Shown piece after piece: positions 1-7,760 of a DNA stretch of 55,998 nt. The position numbers and the translations under genes are program-made. Origin of the DNA: a bacterium (GTDB lineage: Bacteria > Vulcanimicrobiota > Vulcanimicrobiia > Vulcanimicrobiales > SCRA01); NCBI GenBank assembly GCA_004298665.1, contig SCQY01000092.1, forward strand, positions 1 to 55,998. Direction: 5' to 3'. Position 1 is the stretch's first letter, and each line of letters starts with the position of its first letter. Below the pieces are notes generated by a model. The model did no database searches and was not told the DNA's origin. It saw only the letters and a list, made by a program, of their open reading frames with translations.

Positions 1-2
1 GC

Positions 3-428
3 TCAGAACGGGATCTCGTCGTCTTCGAAGCCGCCCGAGGTCTGGCCAGCTTCGGAGCCGTTGGAGTCCTGGGACGCGTCGTCGCGGTGCCCCTGGTCCG
101 AGGAGCCGTTCGCCTTCCTGTCGAGCATCTGCATGTTTTCGATGACGACCTCGACGGCCTTACGCTTGACGCCGTCGCGGTCCTCGTACGGGCGGATCTG
201 CAAGCGCCCCTCGACAAGCACGGCCGAGCCCTTCTTGAGGTGCTCTTTGCAGACCTCACCGAGCCGGTCCCACGCGATCACGTCGATGAACATCGGCGCC
301 TGCTCTCTGTTGCGCGGGTTGTTGACGGCGATGCAGAACTTCGCGACCGACTTGTTGCTCTGGGTGTAGCGCAGCTCCGGGTCGCGGGTCAAGTTGCCGA
401 CGAGGATGATGCGGTTGAACGATGGCAT
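3..428 (-). CDS. ssb: Single-stranded DNA-binding protein
   Basis: Binds single-stranded DNA during replication and recombination and recruits partner enzymes through its C-terminal tip. The 141-residue product opens with the typical SSB start (NRIILVGNLTRDPELRYT) and carries an OB-fold over about residues 4-105. A glycine/serine/glutamine-rich linker leads to the acidic tip DDEIPF, which matches the conserved SSB tail. The start is set by an AGGAGA ribosome site 9 nt upstream. It is the last gene of the minus-strand block. With the ERF annealing protein and RusA-like resolvase further upstream it gives the element its own recombination set. Length and ends look complete. Confidence 0.96.
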   Translation of the reverse strand: MPSFNRIILVGNLTRDPELRYTQSNKSVAKFCIAVNNPRNREQAPMFIDVIAWDRLGEVCKEHLKKGSAVLVEGRLQIRPYEDRDGVKRKAVEVVIENMQMLDRKANGSSDQGHRDDASQDSNGSEAGQTSGGFEDDEIPF

Positions 429-664
429 GGTGTCTCTCTCCTATTGCGTTGCGGTGGTGTTGTCGTCGCATCGGACAACGTGGGAAGCCGGTGCTCTCAG
501 CAAGGATGCTGGCTTGTCGAGGTCTATGGGGATCGCGACTGGACCGGCAGAGAGGGGGAACCCGCTTTGGAGCCGTTCCGCGCTGAAGCAGCAGATGCGC
601 TGCGGAGGCGGCGTCAAGAGGTCGAGTCTCACGGGATGTGGGGTGCCGGGCCGGTCGCCGCTGA

Positions 665-1360
665 TTACCGCTGCCGTGGAACGTCCGGCATAGCAGCGAT
701 GGGCTGGCCGACGAGGGTTACGTTGGCCGGCGCGTCACCCTCGGCTTGGGCACGAGCGAGTGCTTCGGGGATCTCGCGAGCGAAGAGCTGCTCGACGTAC
801 TCGTAGAGCCCAGGCTGCACGTCTTTCAATCGCGCGCGGTTGACCGTTGGCCACGGAGACCGGGCATCATTGAACTCACCCCAAGCGCGTAGCGCCTCGG
901 CGAAGAACTCGTCCGGCGCGGTTGCCGCGTAGGGCGTCACAAACCTGGTGGCGGAGAAGAACATCGCGCGGAGAGCCTGGTCGTCGTTGGAGCGGTAGGC
1001 GCCGGCGCCCAACGCGCAGTCGATAGCGTGGCCGACCTCGTGGCCGAGCGCGAGCGCGCTACGCGTCCGGAGGTACACCGTGCGCTCCTCGACGACGAAG
1101 AGCCCTGCCGGGGGCGACGGCCACGTGTCCAGGTGCGGGGCGAGTTCGCGGAGCTTCGGGGAGCGCTCGGTGTAGCGCTGGCCACGGAGCAGGAACACGA
1201 TGCGTGAGCCGCGTTGCTGGAGCAACTGGGCCGCCGGCAATCCATAGCTGGTGAGGATCCGGCTCGCGAGCGCGCGCGTGCTGGCGTTCGGAGCAACGAC
1301 GATAGCGCTCACGATAGCGTCGAGAGTGGCTTGTGGGGCTCGCGGGTCGGAATAGGGCAT
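665..1360 (-). CDS. Lethal-factor-like zinc metallopeptidase (zincin)
   Basis: Predicted zinc-dependent peptidase of unknown substrate. The 231-residue product carries HEVGH at residues 107-111, the HExxH zinc site. About 40 residues later comes DEFFAEALRAW (150-160), which resembles the EFFAE motif supplying the third ligand in anthrax-lethal-factor-like zincins. No signal peptide or membrane segment is visible, so it probably acts in the cytoplasm or is delivered by the secretion machinery. A GGAG site lies 7 nt before the start. A terminator-like hairpin separates it from the gene upstream. Family placement rests on the two motifs only; the fold call is fairly secure, the role is not known. 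Confidence 0.72.
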   Translation of the reverse strand: MPYSDPRAPQATLDAIVSAIVVAPNASTRALASRILTSYGLPAAQLLQQRGSRIVFLLRGQRYTERSPKLRELAPHLDTWPSPPAGLFVVEERTVYLRTRSALALGHEVGHAIDCALGAGAYRSNDDQALRAMFFSATRFVTPYAATAPDEFFAEALRAWGEFNDARSPWPTVNRARLKDVQPGLYEYVEQLFAREIPEALARAQAEGDAPANVTLVGQPIAAMPDVPRQR

Positions 1361-1446
1361 GGGTGATCTCCGTCGGGAGCGCGTGCGATATGAGGCTGAC
1401 GCAGGAAAGAATCACCTGCGGTCACCTGATGCGCGGCGCGAGCATG

Positions 1447-1468
1447 AAAAGAGCCCCGCACGGGACTC
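1447..1468 (-). terminator. Rho-independent terminator (minus strand)
   Basis: On the minus strand a GC-rich stem (GAGTCCC pairing with GGGGCTC, one G-U pair, short loop) is followed directly by TTTT. It lies just after the stop of the small gene at 1489-1725 and before the metallopeptidase, so it probably separates two transcripts. Confidence 0.6.
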
Positions 1469-1488
1469 AATGGGCGGAAAGGTCGCGC

Positions 1489-1725
1489 CTACTTCCGCAG
1501 GAGGCGGGCGGAGCACGAGTCGGTGCCGGCGTACCACTTACCGTCCTTGGGTGCCTTGTGCGAGTTGACCACTTGGCGGGGATGGTCGAAGAGGACGTCG
1601 GCGCCGAGTCTGATGAGCTGTGCGTTGCGGTGGCGCATCGCGCGCGCGGACAGGCGCTTGAAGTCGCCGTCGGAACGTGCGCTGGTGTTGGGAACGATGG
1701 GCGTGTGCCGGTACGAGCGTGCCAT
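1489..1725 (-). CDS. Small basic hypothetical protein
   Basis: A 78-residue product with no recognised family. It is rich in Arg, Lys and His, with no membrane segment, and contains the stretch RLGADVLFDHPRQVVNSHK. A strong TGGAGG ribosome site 7 nt before the ATG supports it as a real gene. A terminator follows 20 nt after its stop. Confidence 0.6.
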   Translation of the reverse strand: MARSYRHTPIVPNTSARSDGDFKRLSARAMRHRNAQLIRLGADVLFDHPRQVVNSHKAPKDGKWYAGTDSCSARLLRK

Positions 1726-1817
1726 CTCGTGACCTCCAGGGAGTGCGATGATTCAAGGTGGTGGTGGTCCTGCTGTCACGAGGGCCCGTGCGCCAAGCTC
1801 GACGCGGGAGGTGATTC

Positions 1818-1997
1818 CTAGCGAGCCAGGGGCGAATGACGCGGCGTCCGCTGCGAGCGCCTCGTGTGGCGTACGCAAGCGCGTTGGCTCTTGCAAGCCG
1901 CGACGCCGGCGATGGCGCAGAAGAACGTCATGCCAGCGGCAAAGGCCTGGCCCTGCCAGTAGGCGATCAGGTGGCTGGTAGCCAGATCTGGGCTCAC
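1818..1997 (-). CDS. Small single-span membrane protein
   Basis: A 59-residue product beginning at GTG, chosen because AAAGGAG lies 5 nt upstream; an earlier ATG at 2048 has no ribosome site. One hydrophobic segment (about residues 13-30, GQAFAAGMTFFCAIAGVAAC) is followed by a strongly basic tail. Topology suggests an inner-membrane peptide with the tail in the cytoplasm. No family recognised. Confidence 0.5.
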   Translation of the reverse strand: MSPDLATSHLIAYWQGQAFAAGMTFFCAIAGVAACKSQRACVRHTRRSQRTPRHSPLAR

Positions 1998-2128
1998 CGG
2001 TTGCTCCTTTTGGGCAGGGGGAAACGCCGAGCATGAACGCATGCTCACCCCAGCGGTGATGATGGTGCGGCTTGTGGCGGTCGGCGCGGACCAGGCGTTC
2101 TCTGGGCGCCCTGCCCGCCGACTGACTA

Positions 2129-2560
2129 CTAGGTGGTCGTCGACAGCGCGCGGAGGACCAGAGCCTTGCAGTGGCCGTTAGGGATCCTTGGCGCTTCGTA
2201 GAGATCGGCGCAGTCCAGCCCGTAGTGCTCGCGGATCGCGGCCGCTACACCTGTTGAGCGCGATAGCCCGGCGTGGCAGTGGACGACGATGGTAGCGACC
2301 GTCCCCCAAGCTCTCGCTACGTAGGTCGCGATTCTCTGGGCGTGCGACTCCTGCATGGCCATCAAGCCGATGTCCAGAGGATGGGGATTGTATTGATCCA
2401 CGTCGTCGAAGCGGACGCCGATACGCCCCATGAAGGCCGGCCGCGGGTGAATGTATGGGAAGCGCGAGCCGACGTCGGCAATGGAAATCACGACGTAGGG
2501 CTCCGTTGACGAGAACTTTGTGGCCTGACTCTTGGATAGCGCGATCACGATCGTGTTCAT
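2129..2560 (-). CDS. Dual-specificity/tyrosine phosphatase-like protein
   Basis: Predicted cysteine-dependent phosphatase. The 143-residue product has the phosphatase loop HCHAGLSRST at residues 94-103 (Cys95 nucleophile, Arg101), matching HCxxGxxRS/T. A DDVDQYNPH segment at 52-60 sits where the general-acid loop usually is. Compact proteins of this type occur on plasmids and phages; the substrate is unknown and could be protein or a small phosphorylated molecule. No Shine-Dalgarno is evident. A TATAGG hexamer ends only 6 nt before the ATG, so a leaderless transcript is possible. The next gene downstream is a small membrane protein. Confidence 0.8.
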   Translation of the reverse strand: MNTIVIALSKSQATKFSSTEPYVVISIADVGSRFPYIHPRPAFMGRIGVRFDDVDQYNPHPLDIGLMAMQESHAQRIATYVARAWGTVATIVVHCHAGLSRSTGVAAAIREHYGLDCADLYEAPRIPNGHCKALVLRALSTTT

Positions 2561-2566
2561 AGCGTC

Positions 2567-2572
2567 CCTATA
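2567..2572 (-). promoter_or_regulatory. Possible -10 box of a leaderless promoter
   Basis: TATAGG on the minus strand lies 6 nt before the phosphatase start codon, which would place the transcription start at or beside the ATG. No convincing -35 hexamer is visible upstream, so this is tentative. Confidence 0.3.
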
Positions 2573-2631
2573 GTCGCGGCGCGCCGCCGCGGCCAGGCGA
2601 GTTGCGTTGGCCGGGAGGCGTTGGGATGTTG

Positions 2632-3330
2632 CTATAGCTCGAGCCCCAGCTCACGCGCTGTAGCCTGGAGCGTGACGTCGTCGCGAGTGATCCTCTTGAT
2701 TAAGATCGTGGCGCTACGCGCGCGGAGCCGGTCTGCGAAGATCGCGTAGGATGTACGCGGCCCGTGCGTGGAGAGCACCTGGATGCCCTCCCAGCGGCGG
2801 CCGAGGACGACTTCGCGCATCAGGATGGCAGTGGCGGTCTGCGGAATCTCGACGCCGGCACCGAGGAGGTCGCCGATGGTGAGATGCGGTCGGGAGGCGG
2901 TCGCGAGCAGGCGCGCGATGCGCGGGTGCGAGCCAAGGGTTTCGAGCACGCGTGTTTGGAGGATCGCGAGCAGAGCCAGAGGTGTCGTCACCGTCGCGTG
3001 GACCAAGACGCATTCGTAGATGTCCGGGCGCACGCGCCGCGGACGCCGGGCGATCTCGAGTTCTCGCGCCTCGAGGTCTGTGAGGTGCTCATCGTCGATC
3101 ACCGGTTCCTTGGAGTATGGCTCGCCGGCCGCCGGGTAGCTCGTGGAGCGGAGTTTCTCGAGCATGCACGTTGCCGGATCCGGCGCACCGTAGACGACGC
3201 CAAACTCGCGGTCGGCGTCATCGAAGCGGCCGCCGCTCGGTCCGCCTTGGAACTGGACGGGGACGTAGAGAGGGTCGGCCTCGCGGCCGACCCTCCAGAA
3301 CTCGCTGATGTGGGACCCAATGGCGTCCAT
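2632..3330 (-). CDS. RES-domain toxin (RES-Xre pair 1)
   Basis: Toxin of a RES-Xre system; characterised RES toxins degrade NAD+ or transfer ADP-ribose. The 232-residue product shows RES features: FWRV near the N-terminus, then GGRFDDADREFGVVYGAP (33-50) with a conserved Arg and Tyr, a following CMLEKL helix with Glu, and a late VLSTHGP element that fits the C-terminal Ser motif. The ATG at 3330 overlaps the antitoxin stop (TGATG), giving tight coupling and deciding the start against a longer upstream reading. A second, diverged RES-Xre pair lies 3 kb away. Longer than many RES domains (about 150 residues), with a helical insert in the middle. Confidence 0.82.
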   Translation of the reverse strand: MDAIGSHISEFWRVGREADPLYVPVQFQGGPSGGRFDDADREFGVVYGAPDPATCMLEKLRSTSYPAAGEPYSKEPVIDDEHLTDLEARELEIARRPRRVRPDIYECVLVHATVTTPLALLAILQTRVLETLGSHPRIARLLATASRPHLTIGDLLGAGVEIPQTATAILMREVVLGRRWEGIQVLSTHGPRTSYAIFADRLRARSATILIKRITRDDVTLQATARELGLEL

Positions 3331-3731
3331 CACTGGATAATGTCCGCTTTCATCGCGGCGATGACGTCGCGCAGCCGGCTGTCGGCGAGGGCATCGAGCG
3401 GCATGCCGTAGTCGAACCGCGCACTCGCTCCCGTGAGCCATTGCTCGGCGGCCGTATCGCTGCCGAAGTAGCGACGCATCGTTTCGTACACGCAGTAGCC
3501 CTCGCGAATCCGCTGGAGCGTCTGCGCGTGCGGTGCCGCCCGGCCGGTGATCCACCGCGATACCGTGCTCGGATCGCTCGTATGCGTGAGGCGCGCGACG
3601 CCTCTGCGTCCCAAGGCGTAGGCCAGCTTCCGAACGATCTCCGCTGGATCAACGATCTGCGTGATCTCCAAGCGGACGTCCTCGAAGACCCGATCAACGC
3701 TGAAGTGGTCCTGGACAGCACTAGCCGGCAT
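3330..3731 (-). CDS. Xre/MbcA/ParS-type antitoxin (RES-Xre pair 1)
   Basis: Antitoxin that binds the downstream RES toxin and represses its own operon, as is usual in the family. The 133-residue product has a helix-turn-helix over about 52-68 (SDPSTVSRWITGR) and a C-terminal toxin-binding domain of the MbcA/ParS type over about 85-128 (FGSDTAAEQWL, then GMPLDAL). The start at 3731 is chosen because GGGAGG lies 5 nt upstream; reading further upstream has no ribosome site and would run through a likely -10 box. Its stop overlaps the toxin start by one base. Confidence 0.82.
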   Translation of the reverse strand: MPASAVQDHFSVDRVFEDVRLEITQIVDPAEIVRKLAYALGRRGVARLTHTSDPSTVSRWITGRAAPHAQTLQRIREGYCVYETMRRYFGSDTAAEQWLTGASARFDYGMPLDALADSRLRDVIAAMKADIIQ

Positions 3732-3762
3732 ATAAGCCTCCCGAAAAGCCTCTATTAACGTC

Positions 3763-3768
3763 ACTATA
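3763..3768 (-). promoter_or_regulatory. -10 box for RES-Xre pair 1
   Basis: TATAGT on the minus strand lies about 30 nt before the antitoxin ATG, leaving room for a short leader with the GGGAGG site. No good -35 is visible. Confidence 0.35.
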
Positions 3769-3787
3769 GCCGCCGCTGCCTCCCCTG

Positions 3788-4093
3788 TCAACCCATGGCG
3801 GTCGATACGCCCTCGTTCGCCGGCTTGGCGGTTCGCGAGCCCTTAGCTTGGGCTCCGGCTTCGGCGAGGGCGCGGTCCGCGGCGATGCTATCCAGGAAGA
3901 GATGAGCGGCTGGGAGCAAGTGGAGGACGTCGTCGATTTCGACGATCGCGCGGGCTCCGGTAGGGTCGGCGCGCCGGAGAATGGCGCCCCCGACTATCGT
4001 AGACCGCGGCTGGACGTTAGCACCAGTAGGCCAGAATATCTGGGCATACAGACTCTCGCCGGGTGCCAGAAACGTGAGCGCAGCCGAGGTCAT
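3788..4093 (-). CDS. Hypothetical protein
   Basis: A 101-residue product, start taken at the ATG preceded by AAGGAGG. It has a beta-rich N-terminal half (MTSAALTFLAPGESLYAQIF) and an Ala/Lys-rich, probably disordered tail. No motif recognised. It precedes the first RES-Xre pair by about 60 nt and may not share its promoter, since that pair has its own -10 box. Confidence 0.55.
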   Translation of the reverse strand: MTSAALTFLAPGESLYAQIFWPTGANVQPRSTIVGGAILRRADPTGARAIVEIDDVLHLLPAAHLFLDSIAADRALAEAGAQAKGSRTAKPANEGVSTAMG

Positions 4094-4287
4094 GGTTGGT
4101 AGGCCCTCCTTCGTTCGTTGGACCGCGGCGCGAGTGCGGTAGCGCAGTTCACAGATCATCGCGGTCCGCTCAAAAGGTGCTGCTTCCTGCGGGCTGACCT
4201 TGGCCCGCCGCCGGCGTCCGCAACGCGAGGGAGTCTGAGGCGAATAGCTCGGACCCTGCAGCGGTCCCCGCCGAGCAGCGTCGCTAG

Positions 4288-4713
4288 CTACGTCGTGGGC
4301 GGGGCAGTGTGAGCTGCGTATGCCCGCCGCACGCCGAGCTGCACGGTGTAGCCGCCGCGCGCCGCCAGCGCGTCACCGCCGGCGAGGAGGCTGGACGACG
4401 GCACGGTTCGATATGAGCCGTCCGGACCGCGCCGGGCGATTTCGATTTGCCCTCCGCGATCGACCGAGTAATCGTAGGCCTGCGATCCCGCGGGACTAGC
4501 GATGTCGGTACGCCGGTAGCCGTCTCCGCGGAGGACGAGCGTCAAGGCACGCCGCCCGCTGACGGCGATGACCGTATACGGGAACCGATGGTCCCCGACG
4601 CACACGGTCGCTGCAGTCCCCGGAACCGGTTCCGCCCCCGTCAACTCCGGGAGCGGGAACCCGTCGAGGTACACATACGGCTCGGCCTGGCCGGCGGCAT
4701 CGGAAGAACTCAC
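4288..4713 (-). CDS. Hypothetical protein
   Basis: A 141-residue product starting at GTG, preceded by AAAGGA. The middle (GDHRFPYTVIAVSGRRALTL) and the repeated beta-strand pattern suggest a small all-beta fold; there is no signal peptide or catalytic motif. Similar DHxFPYTV segments occur in uncharacterised plasmid and phage proteins, but I cannot name a family. It lies in a run of small genes between the two toxin-antitoxin pairs. Confidence 0.55.
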   Translation of the reverse strand: MSSSDAAGQAEPYVYLDGFPLPELTGAEPVPGTAATVCVGDHRFPYTVIAVSGRRALTLVLRGDGYRRTDIASPAGSQAYDYSVDRGGQIEIARRGPDGSYRTVPSSSLLAGGDALAARGGYTVQLGVRRAYAAHTAPPTT

Positions 4714-4766
4714 CGGATGTTCCTTTCGAGAGGGGCAGGCGTCGGGAGAGGGGCTCGTCTGCCGAG

Positions 4767-5096
4767 CTAGGCGCACGTGGCCCGACCGACCTGTGCACGC
4801 GTCCGTGGGACACGATTGGAGCGTACGAAGAGCGCGACCTGCGCACCGTCGTTGGCTGGGAGGATGGTGCGGGATAGCGGACGGACCTCGCGGTAGGCGT
4901 CGACCGCGGCGGTTAGGTCGCGTGCGGTGAGCGTCACTCCACCTGGTGTGATGACGGCGAGGCAGCGGACGTATCGGCGAACGGTCGCCCTAATCTGAGA
5001 CTCCGTGCGCTGCGGCAGGCGCTGGCAGCGGTCGTGGCGCGCGAGTGCGGCCGCGAAGCGCGCAACTGCCTGCTCCAATGAGGGCTGGTCCTTCAT
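4767..5096 (-). CDS. Hypothetical helical protein
   Basis: A 109-residue, mainly helical product (AVARFAAALARHDR; RATVRRYVRCLAVI) with no recognised family. The ATG at 5096 overlaps the stop of the gene upstream (TGATG), so the two are translationally coupled, which decides the start. Basic overall, soluble, function unknown. Confidence 0.55.
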   Translation of the reverse strand: MKDQPSLEQAVARFAAALARHDRCQRLPQRTESQIRATVRRYVRCLAVITPGGVTLTARDLTAAVDAYREVRPLSRTILPANDGAQVALFVRSNRVPRTRAQVGRATCA

Positions 5097-5305
5097 CACA
5101 CCGTCCGCCTTTGCCGCCGACTCTTGAGCCACTGGCGCGCGCTGGTCTCGTCGACGAACGGGGCAGTGCGGAGAAGCTGGACCCGTGTGGATGGAGCGCC
5201 GGCCGCCGCTTGGACGTAGGCATTGCGGTCGTCGAAGGTGATACGCGAGCCACTCGCGATGCTCGCTCCACCGTGGGCCGGGGCGTAAACGTAGAAGCCG
5301 ATCAT
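5096..5305 (-). CDS. Small hypothetical protein
   Basis: A 69-residue product starting at an ATG with GAGG 5 nt upstream. It reads as a compact alpha/beta protein (MIGFYVYAPAHGGAS; PFVDETSARQWLKSRRQRR). No family recognised. Coupled by a one-base overlap to the 109-residue gene downstream. Confidence 0.55.
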   Translation of the reverse strand: MIGFYVYAPAHGGASIASGSRITFDDRNAYVQAAAGAPSTRVQLLRTAPFVDETSARQWLKSRRQRRTV

Positions 5306-5412
5306 GGAAACCTCGTTGTGTTGGAGATGCGCAGTGGCGTCTAGGGTGGAACGCCTGTAGACGTTACCGGGAGGCGGAGCTCCAGCAACGATGCGCGTAG
5401 GTAGCGGCGAGG

Positions 5413-5607
5413 CTACGCGACACTCCGCGCGCTCGGCCGGCGTGTGAGCATCACGAGTGCAGCGTCGCGAGTCGGAAAGGGGCGCGAGATCGGCTCGAAT
5501 TCGCCGCATTTGGGGCACACGTAGCCGGCGTAGTGTCCCGCGTCGTCGCGTGCAGTCGTGCACAGCCGTGGTATGCGGCAGGTGTGGCATACGCTTGGTC
5601 TGCTCAT
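5413..5607 (-). CDS. Small zinc-ribbon protein
   Basis: A 64-residue product with two Cys pairs, CHTC near the N-terminus and CPKC at about residues 31-34, fitting a four-Cys zinc ribbon. AAGGA lies 7 nt before the ATG. Several such mini zinc proteins are scattered through this block; they may be DNA- or protein-binding adaptors, but nothing specific can be said. Confidence 0.6.
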   Translation of the reverse strand: MSRPSVCHTCRIPRLCTTARDDAGHYAGYVCPKCGEFEPISRPFPTRDAALVMLTRRPSARSVA

Positions 5608-5655
5608 GAGACGATCCTTCTTGCTCTTACGGGCACGGTGGTAGGGGGCGCAGCC

Positions 5656-5895
5656 TCACCGCTCTCCGGTGCAGTGGGTCCGCCGCCGGTGCCGTCGTCC
5701 ATGCGCGCAACCCTGGTGCGTTAGCGTACGCATGAGCAGGGAGTAAGTGCGCTGCGCAACCGATGCGAGAACCGCGAGCCGCTGGGTAGCCATCTCGAGG
5801 TCCTCGTCGACGGTGTGCCGTTCGAGCGCAACAGCGCGCGCGTACCGCATCGCGTGTTCGTGATCCACCTTGTGCGGTGTGTAGGAGTACAGCAA
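5656..5895 (-). CDS. Small hypothetical protein
   Basis: A 79-residue product if begun at TTG, which has GGAGG 7 nt upstream; an ATG 18 nt earlier lacks a ribosome site. The centre is helical (DEDLEMATQRLAVLASVAQR) and the C-terminus is very basic with two Cys. Family unknown, start uncertain. Confidence 0.4.
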   Translation of the reverse strand: MLYSYTPHKVDHEHAMRYARAVALERHTVDEDLEMATQRLAVLASVAQRTYSLLMRTLTHQGCAHGRRHRRRTHCTGER

Positions 5896-6081
5896 GGGTG
5901 GCCCTCCACTCATACAGCGCCGATACGCCCGAACGATAAACCGTCGCGTACTCCGATGATTCGAGAGTGGCGATCGTCCGTGCGGGTGATTCAGGCGCAG
6001 AGTCGTGGAGTCGTGGGCTCCTGCAACGCAGAGTCGCGCTTACGATACCGTCTCGATGCGTGCGTGGGGCCCTACCGTGCT

Positions 6082-6615
6082 TTAAGCACGGCGCTTCATT
6101 TCAGTGACGAGCAGCACTGGGTTGGCGCCCGTGGCGTTCTGTGGGAAAATCACCAGGTTCTGCTGATCTGGGTCGACTGCGCTCCAAACGACCAAGCCGT
6201 CGATGCCGATGCTAGAGGCTGTGTCCCCGAGGCGCGCAGCAGGCTGAGGGATTCCAGGGATGCTGATAGCAGTGAGCTGTTTGCGCGTAAAGCCGAGTCG
6301 AGAAATCAGCACTGCATCCGTGAGATCCACGACCCGACCGAGGCTGACCGCAAGGGATCCCATGAGGGCAAGCGATATGGGGTCGGCATCGCTGTAATAC
6401 TGTGTGAACTCCCGCAACGCCGTCTCGCGGCGAAACGAGCTGTAGAGTGCCGGCGTGCCCGGCGAGTTGTAACGACCGCCGCGTTTCTCAGCTCCAGCCG
6501 GTGATGCAAGAGTGCGGCGATAGACGTGGTGCGTGAAGCGGGTGACAATCCCCGAGAACGAAGCGGGCGATGCTGTGGTCAGCACCGCCCGCAACTCGTG
6601 ATCGCTTAATGGCAT
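6082..6615 (-). CDS. RES-domain toxin (RES-Xre pair 2)
   Basis: Second RES toxin, expected to act on NAD+ or by ADP-ribosyl transfer as known members do. The 177-residue product matches the compact RES layout: VYRRT, then GGRYNSPGTPALYSS with Arg/Tyr, TALREF with Glu, LGDTASSIGIDGLVVWSA with the late Ser, and QQNLVIFPQN at the end. It is far more typical in length than the RES protein at 2632-3330 and the two share little beyond the motifs, so they look like independent acquisitions. The ATG overlaps the antitoxin stop (TGATG). Confidence 0.87.
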   Translation of the reverse strand: MPLSDHELRAVLTTASPASFSGIVTRFTHHVYRRTLASPAGAEKRGGRYNSPGTPALYSSFRRETALREFTQYYSDADPISLALMGSLAVSLGRVVDLTDAVLISRLGFTRKQLTAISIPGIPQPAARLGDTASSIGIDGLVVWSAVDPDQQNLVIFPQNATGANPVLLVTEMKRRA

Positions 6616-6974
6616 CAGGGATAGCTTTCTCCGGTCAACTCGTCGACGAGTGCGCTGAAGGACGCGACTCCGTGTTCATGGAGTAGCCAGAGGGGGGTTT
6701 TCCCCTGCAAGCGTTTGATCGGATGGCGCATCCAGTTGCGGATCGCCTGATCGTTAGGGAAAACGACCCGGAGGTTGTCCCAGGCCTGGACGAGTGGCGC
6801 TAGCGCCTCCTGATAGCTCTCGCTTTGCGGCCGGCGCCGCAAACTCGCGGGCTTGGCTTTGATGATCTCGGCGAGTTCCGTTGGCGTGATGTTCAGCAAG
6901 GATGATACTTGCTTCGCGTCAATGCGGTTTGTCGCCGGATCATGGACGAGCTCGAGGGTGGCTGCTTGGCTCAT
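6615..6974 (-). CDS. MbcA/ParS/Xre-type antitoxin (RES-Xre pair 2)
   Basis: Antitoxin to the RES protein immediately downstream. The 119-residue product has an N-terminal helix-turn-helix-like part (about 20-45: DAKQVSSLLNITPTELAEI) and the C-terminal toxin-binding domain (about 68-115), with FPNDQAIRNWM and the GKTPLWLL motif typical of the family. AAGGAG lies 8 nt before the ATG. A good sigma70-type promoter with two direct repeats lies upstream, fitting autoregulation. Confidence 0.87.
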   Translation of the reverse strand: MSQAATLELVHDPATNRIDAKQVSSLLNITPTELAEIIKAKPASLRRRPQSESYQEALAPLVQAWDNLRVVFPNDQAIRNWMRHPIKRLQGKTPLWLLHEHGVASFSALVDELTGESYP

Positions 6975-6995
6975 GGCGTGCTGCTCCTTGGCCCC

Positions 6996-7028
6996 ATTTT
7001 ATCGCAATGTCGCGTAATTGTCACGTAA
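6996..7028 (-). promoter_or_regulatory. Promoter and direct-repeat operator of RES-Xre pair 2
   Basis: On the minus strand GTGACA and TAAAAT are 17 nt apart, a near-consensus sigma70 promoter ending about 20 nt before the antitoxin start. Two direct repeats of TGTCRCGTAA (plus-strand reading, 7008-7017 and 7019-7028) lie 11 nt apart over the -35 box, one helical turn, and are likely antitoxin binding sites. Confidence 0.6.
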
Positions 7029-7287
7029 CGGACCCACTGCGGTCGCGTTTATGTCCACTCTAGGGCTCCTGTCGGGCGTGGGAGGGTGCTCCGGCGGGCG
7101 AGCTAGCTGGTTACCTAGCGTGTGGATGGCGAGAGCTCAAGCGCGGCCCAAGAATGAGCTTAGAGATCCTTCGCCTTCCGAGAGGCAAGTGGCGGCGGCG
7201 TCGCTTCCAGTGAGCGGGGTTCCCCCGATTGCAGTACCACGTAGGATGTTGCGCCGACGCCTCGCGGCCAACGTAACGGGAAGCGGA

Positions 7288-7626
7288 TCAAAATCCAGGG
7301 ATTGCACCCTTCTGTGCTTCGGGGCTTTTTGAGCTCGGCATCGGCACGAGGGTGGGAGCGACGCGCGTGATTTCCTCTGCTGTCGCTAAGCGATAGTGCA
7401 GCTCCCGAGGGACGGAATAGTCCGGGTCGAGGGAAACACCGAAAATGTGCCCCCCCGGGTTGATGCCGTGCTCGCGTGCGATGACGATTGCGCCCCCGAG
7501 CCCGCGTGCGCGGACGATGGTGCCGCCATTGAAGCACCCGCCTGCATCTTGAAAGCTAAGATAATACCAGCCGAGGGGACGGTCCCGCTCGGTGCGGAGA
7601 AGATCGTCGAGAGTAGGTTCGATCAT
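7288..7626 (-). CDS. Hypothetical protein
   Basis: A 112-residue product, start at the second of two adjacent candidate codons (TTG-ATG). It contains LGWYYLSFQDAGGCFNGG and a Gly-rich GGAIVIAREHGINPGGHIFG stretch, suggesting a small alpha/beta fold that binds a ligand or partner. No family recognised. About 260 nt without a convincing gene separate it from the toxin-antitoxin promoter. Confidence 0.5.
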   Translation of the reverse strand: MIEPTLDDLLRTERDRPLGWYYLSFQDAGGCFNGGTIVRARGLGGAIVIAREHGINPGGHIFGVSLDPDYSVPRELHYRLATAEEITRVAPTLVPMPSSKSPEAQKGAIPGF

Positions 7627-7760
7627 CAAAGTGGATTCCTTATATCAGTGGGATACCATGCTGCCATAAGTCGCTATCGTCCGCTGCCGGCTCTCTCGTC
7701 GAGTGCGGGCACCCTAGGTCGGTGAGCACGGTCTTCCAGTTGGTCGAGCAGAGTGTCCCT

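Noticed and set aside
441-632. Minus-strand 63-codon ORF before ssb
   Set aside because: Starts at GTG without a ribosome site and shows no protein-like pattern; the 236 nt before ssb are better read as noncoding leader.
87-806. Long plus-strand ORF opposite ssb
   Set aside because: It is the antisense of ssb and the start of the zincin gene; sequence is low complexity and no ribosome site is present.
7051-7332. Plus-strand ORF in the gap before RES-Xre pair 2
   Set aside because: Lies against the transcription direction, has no ribosome site and ends inside the gene at 7288; codon pattern looks random. The gap of about 260 nt holds nothing else convincing.
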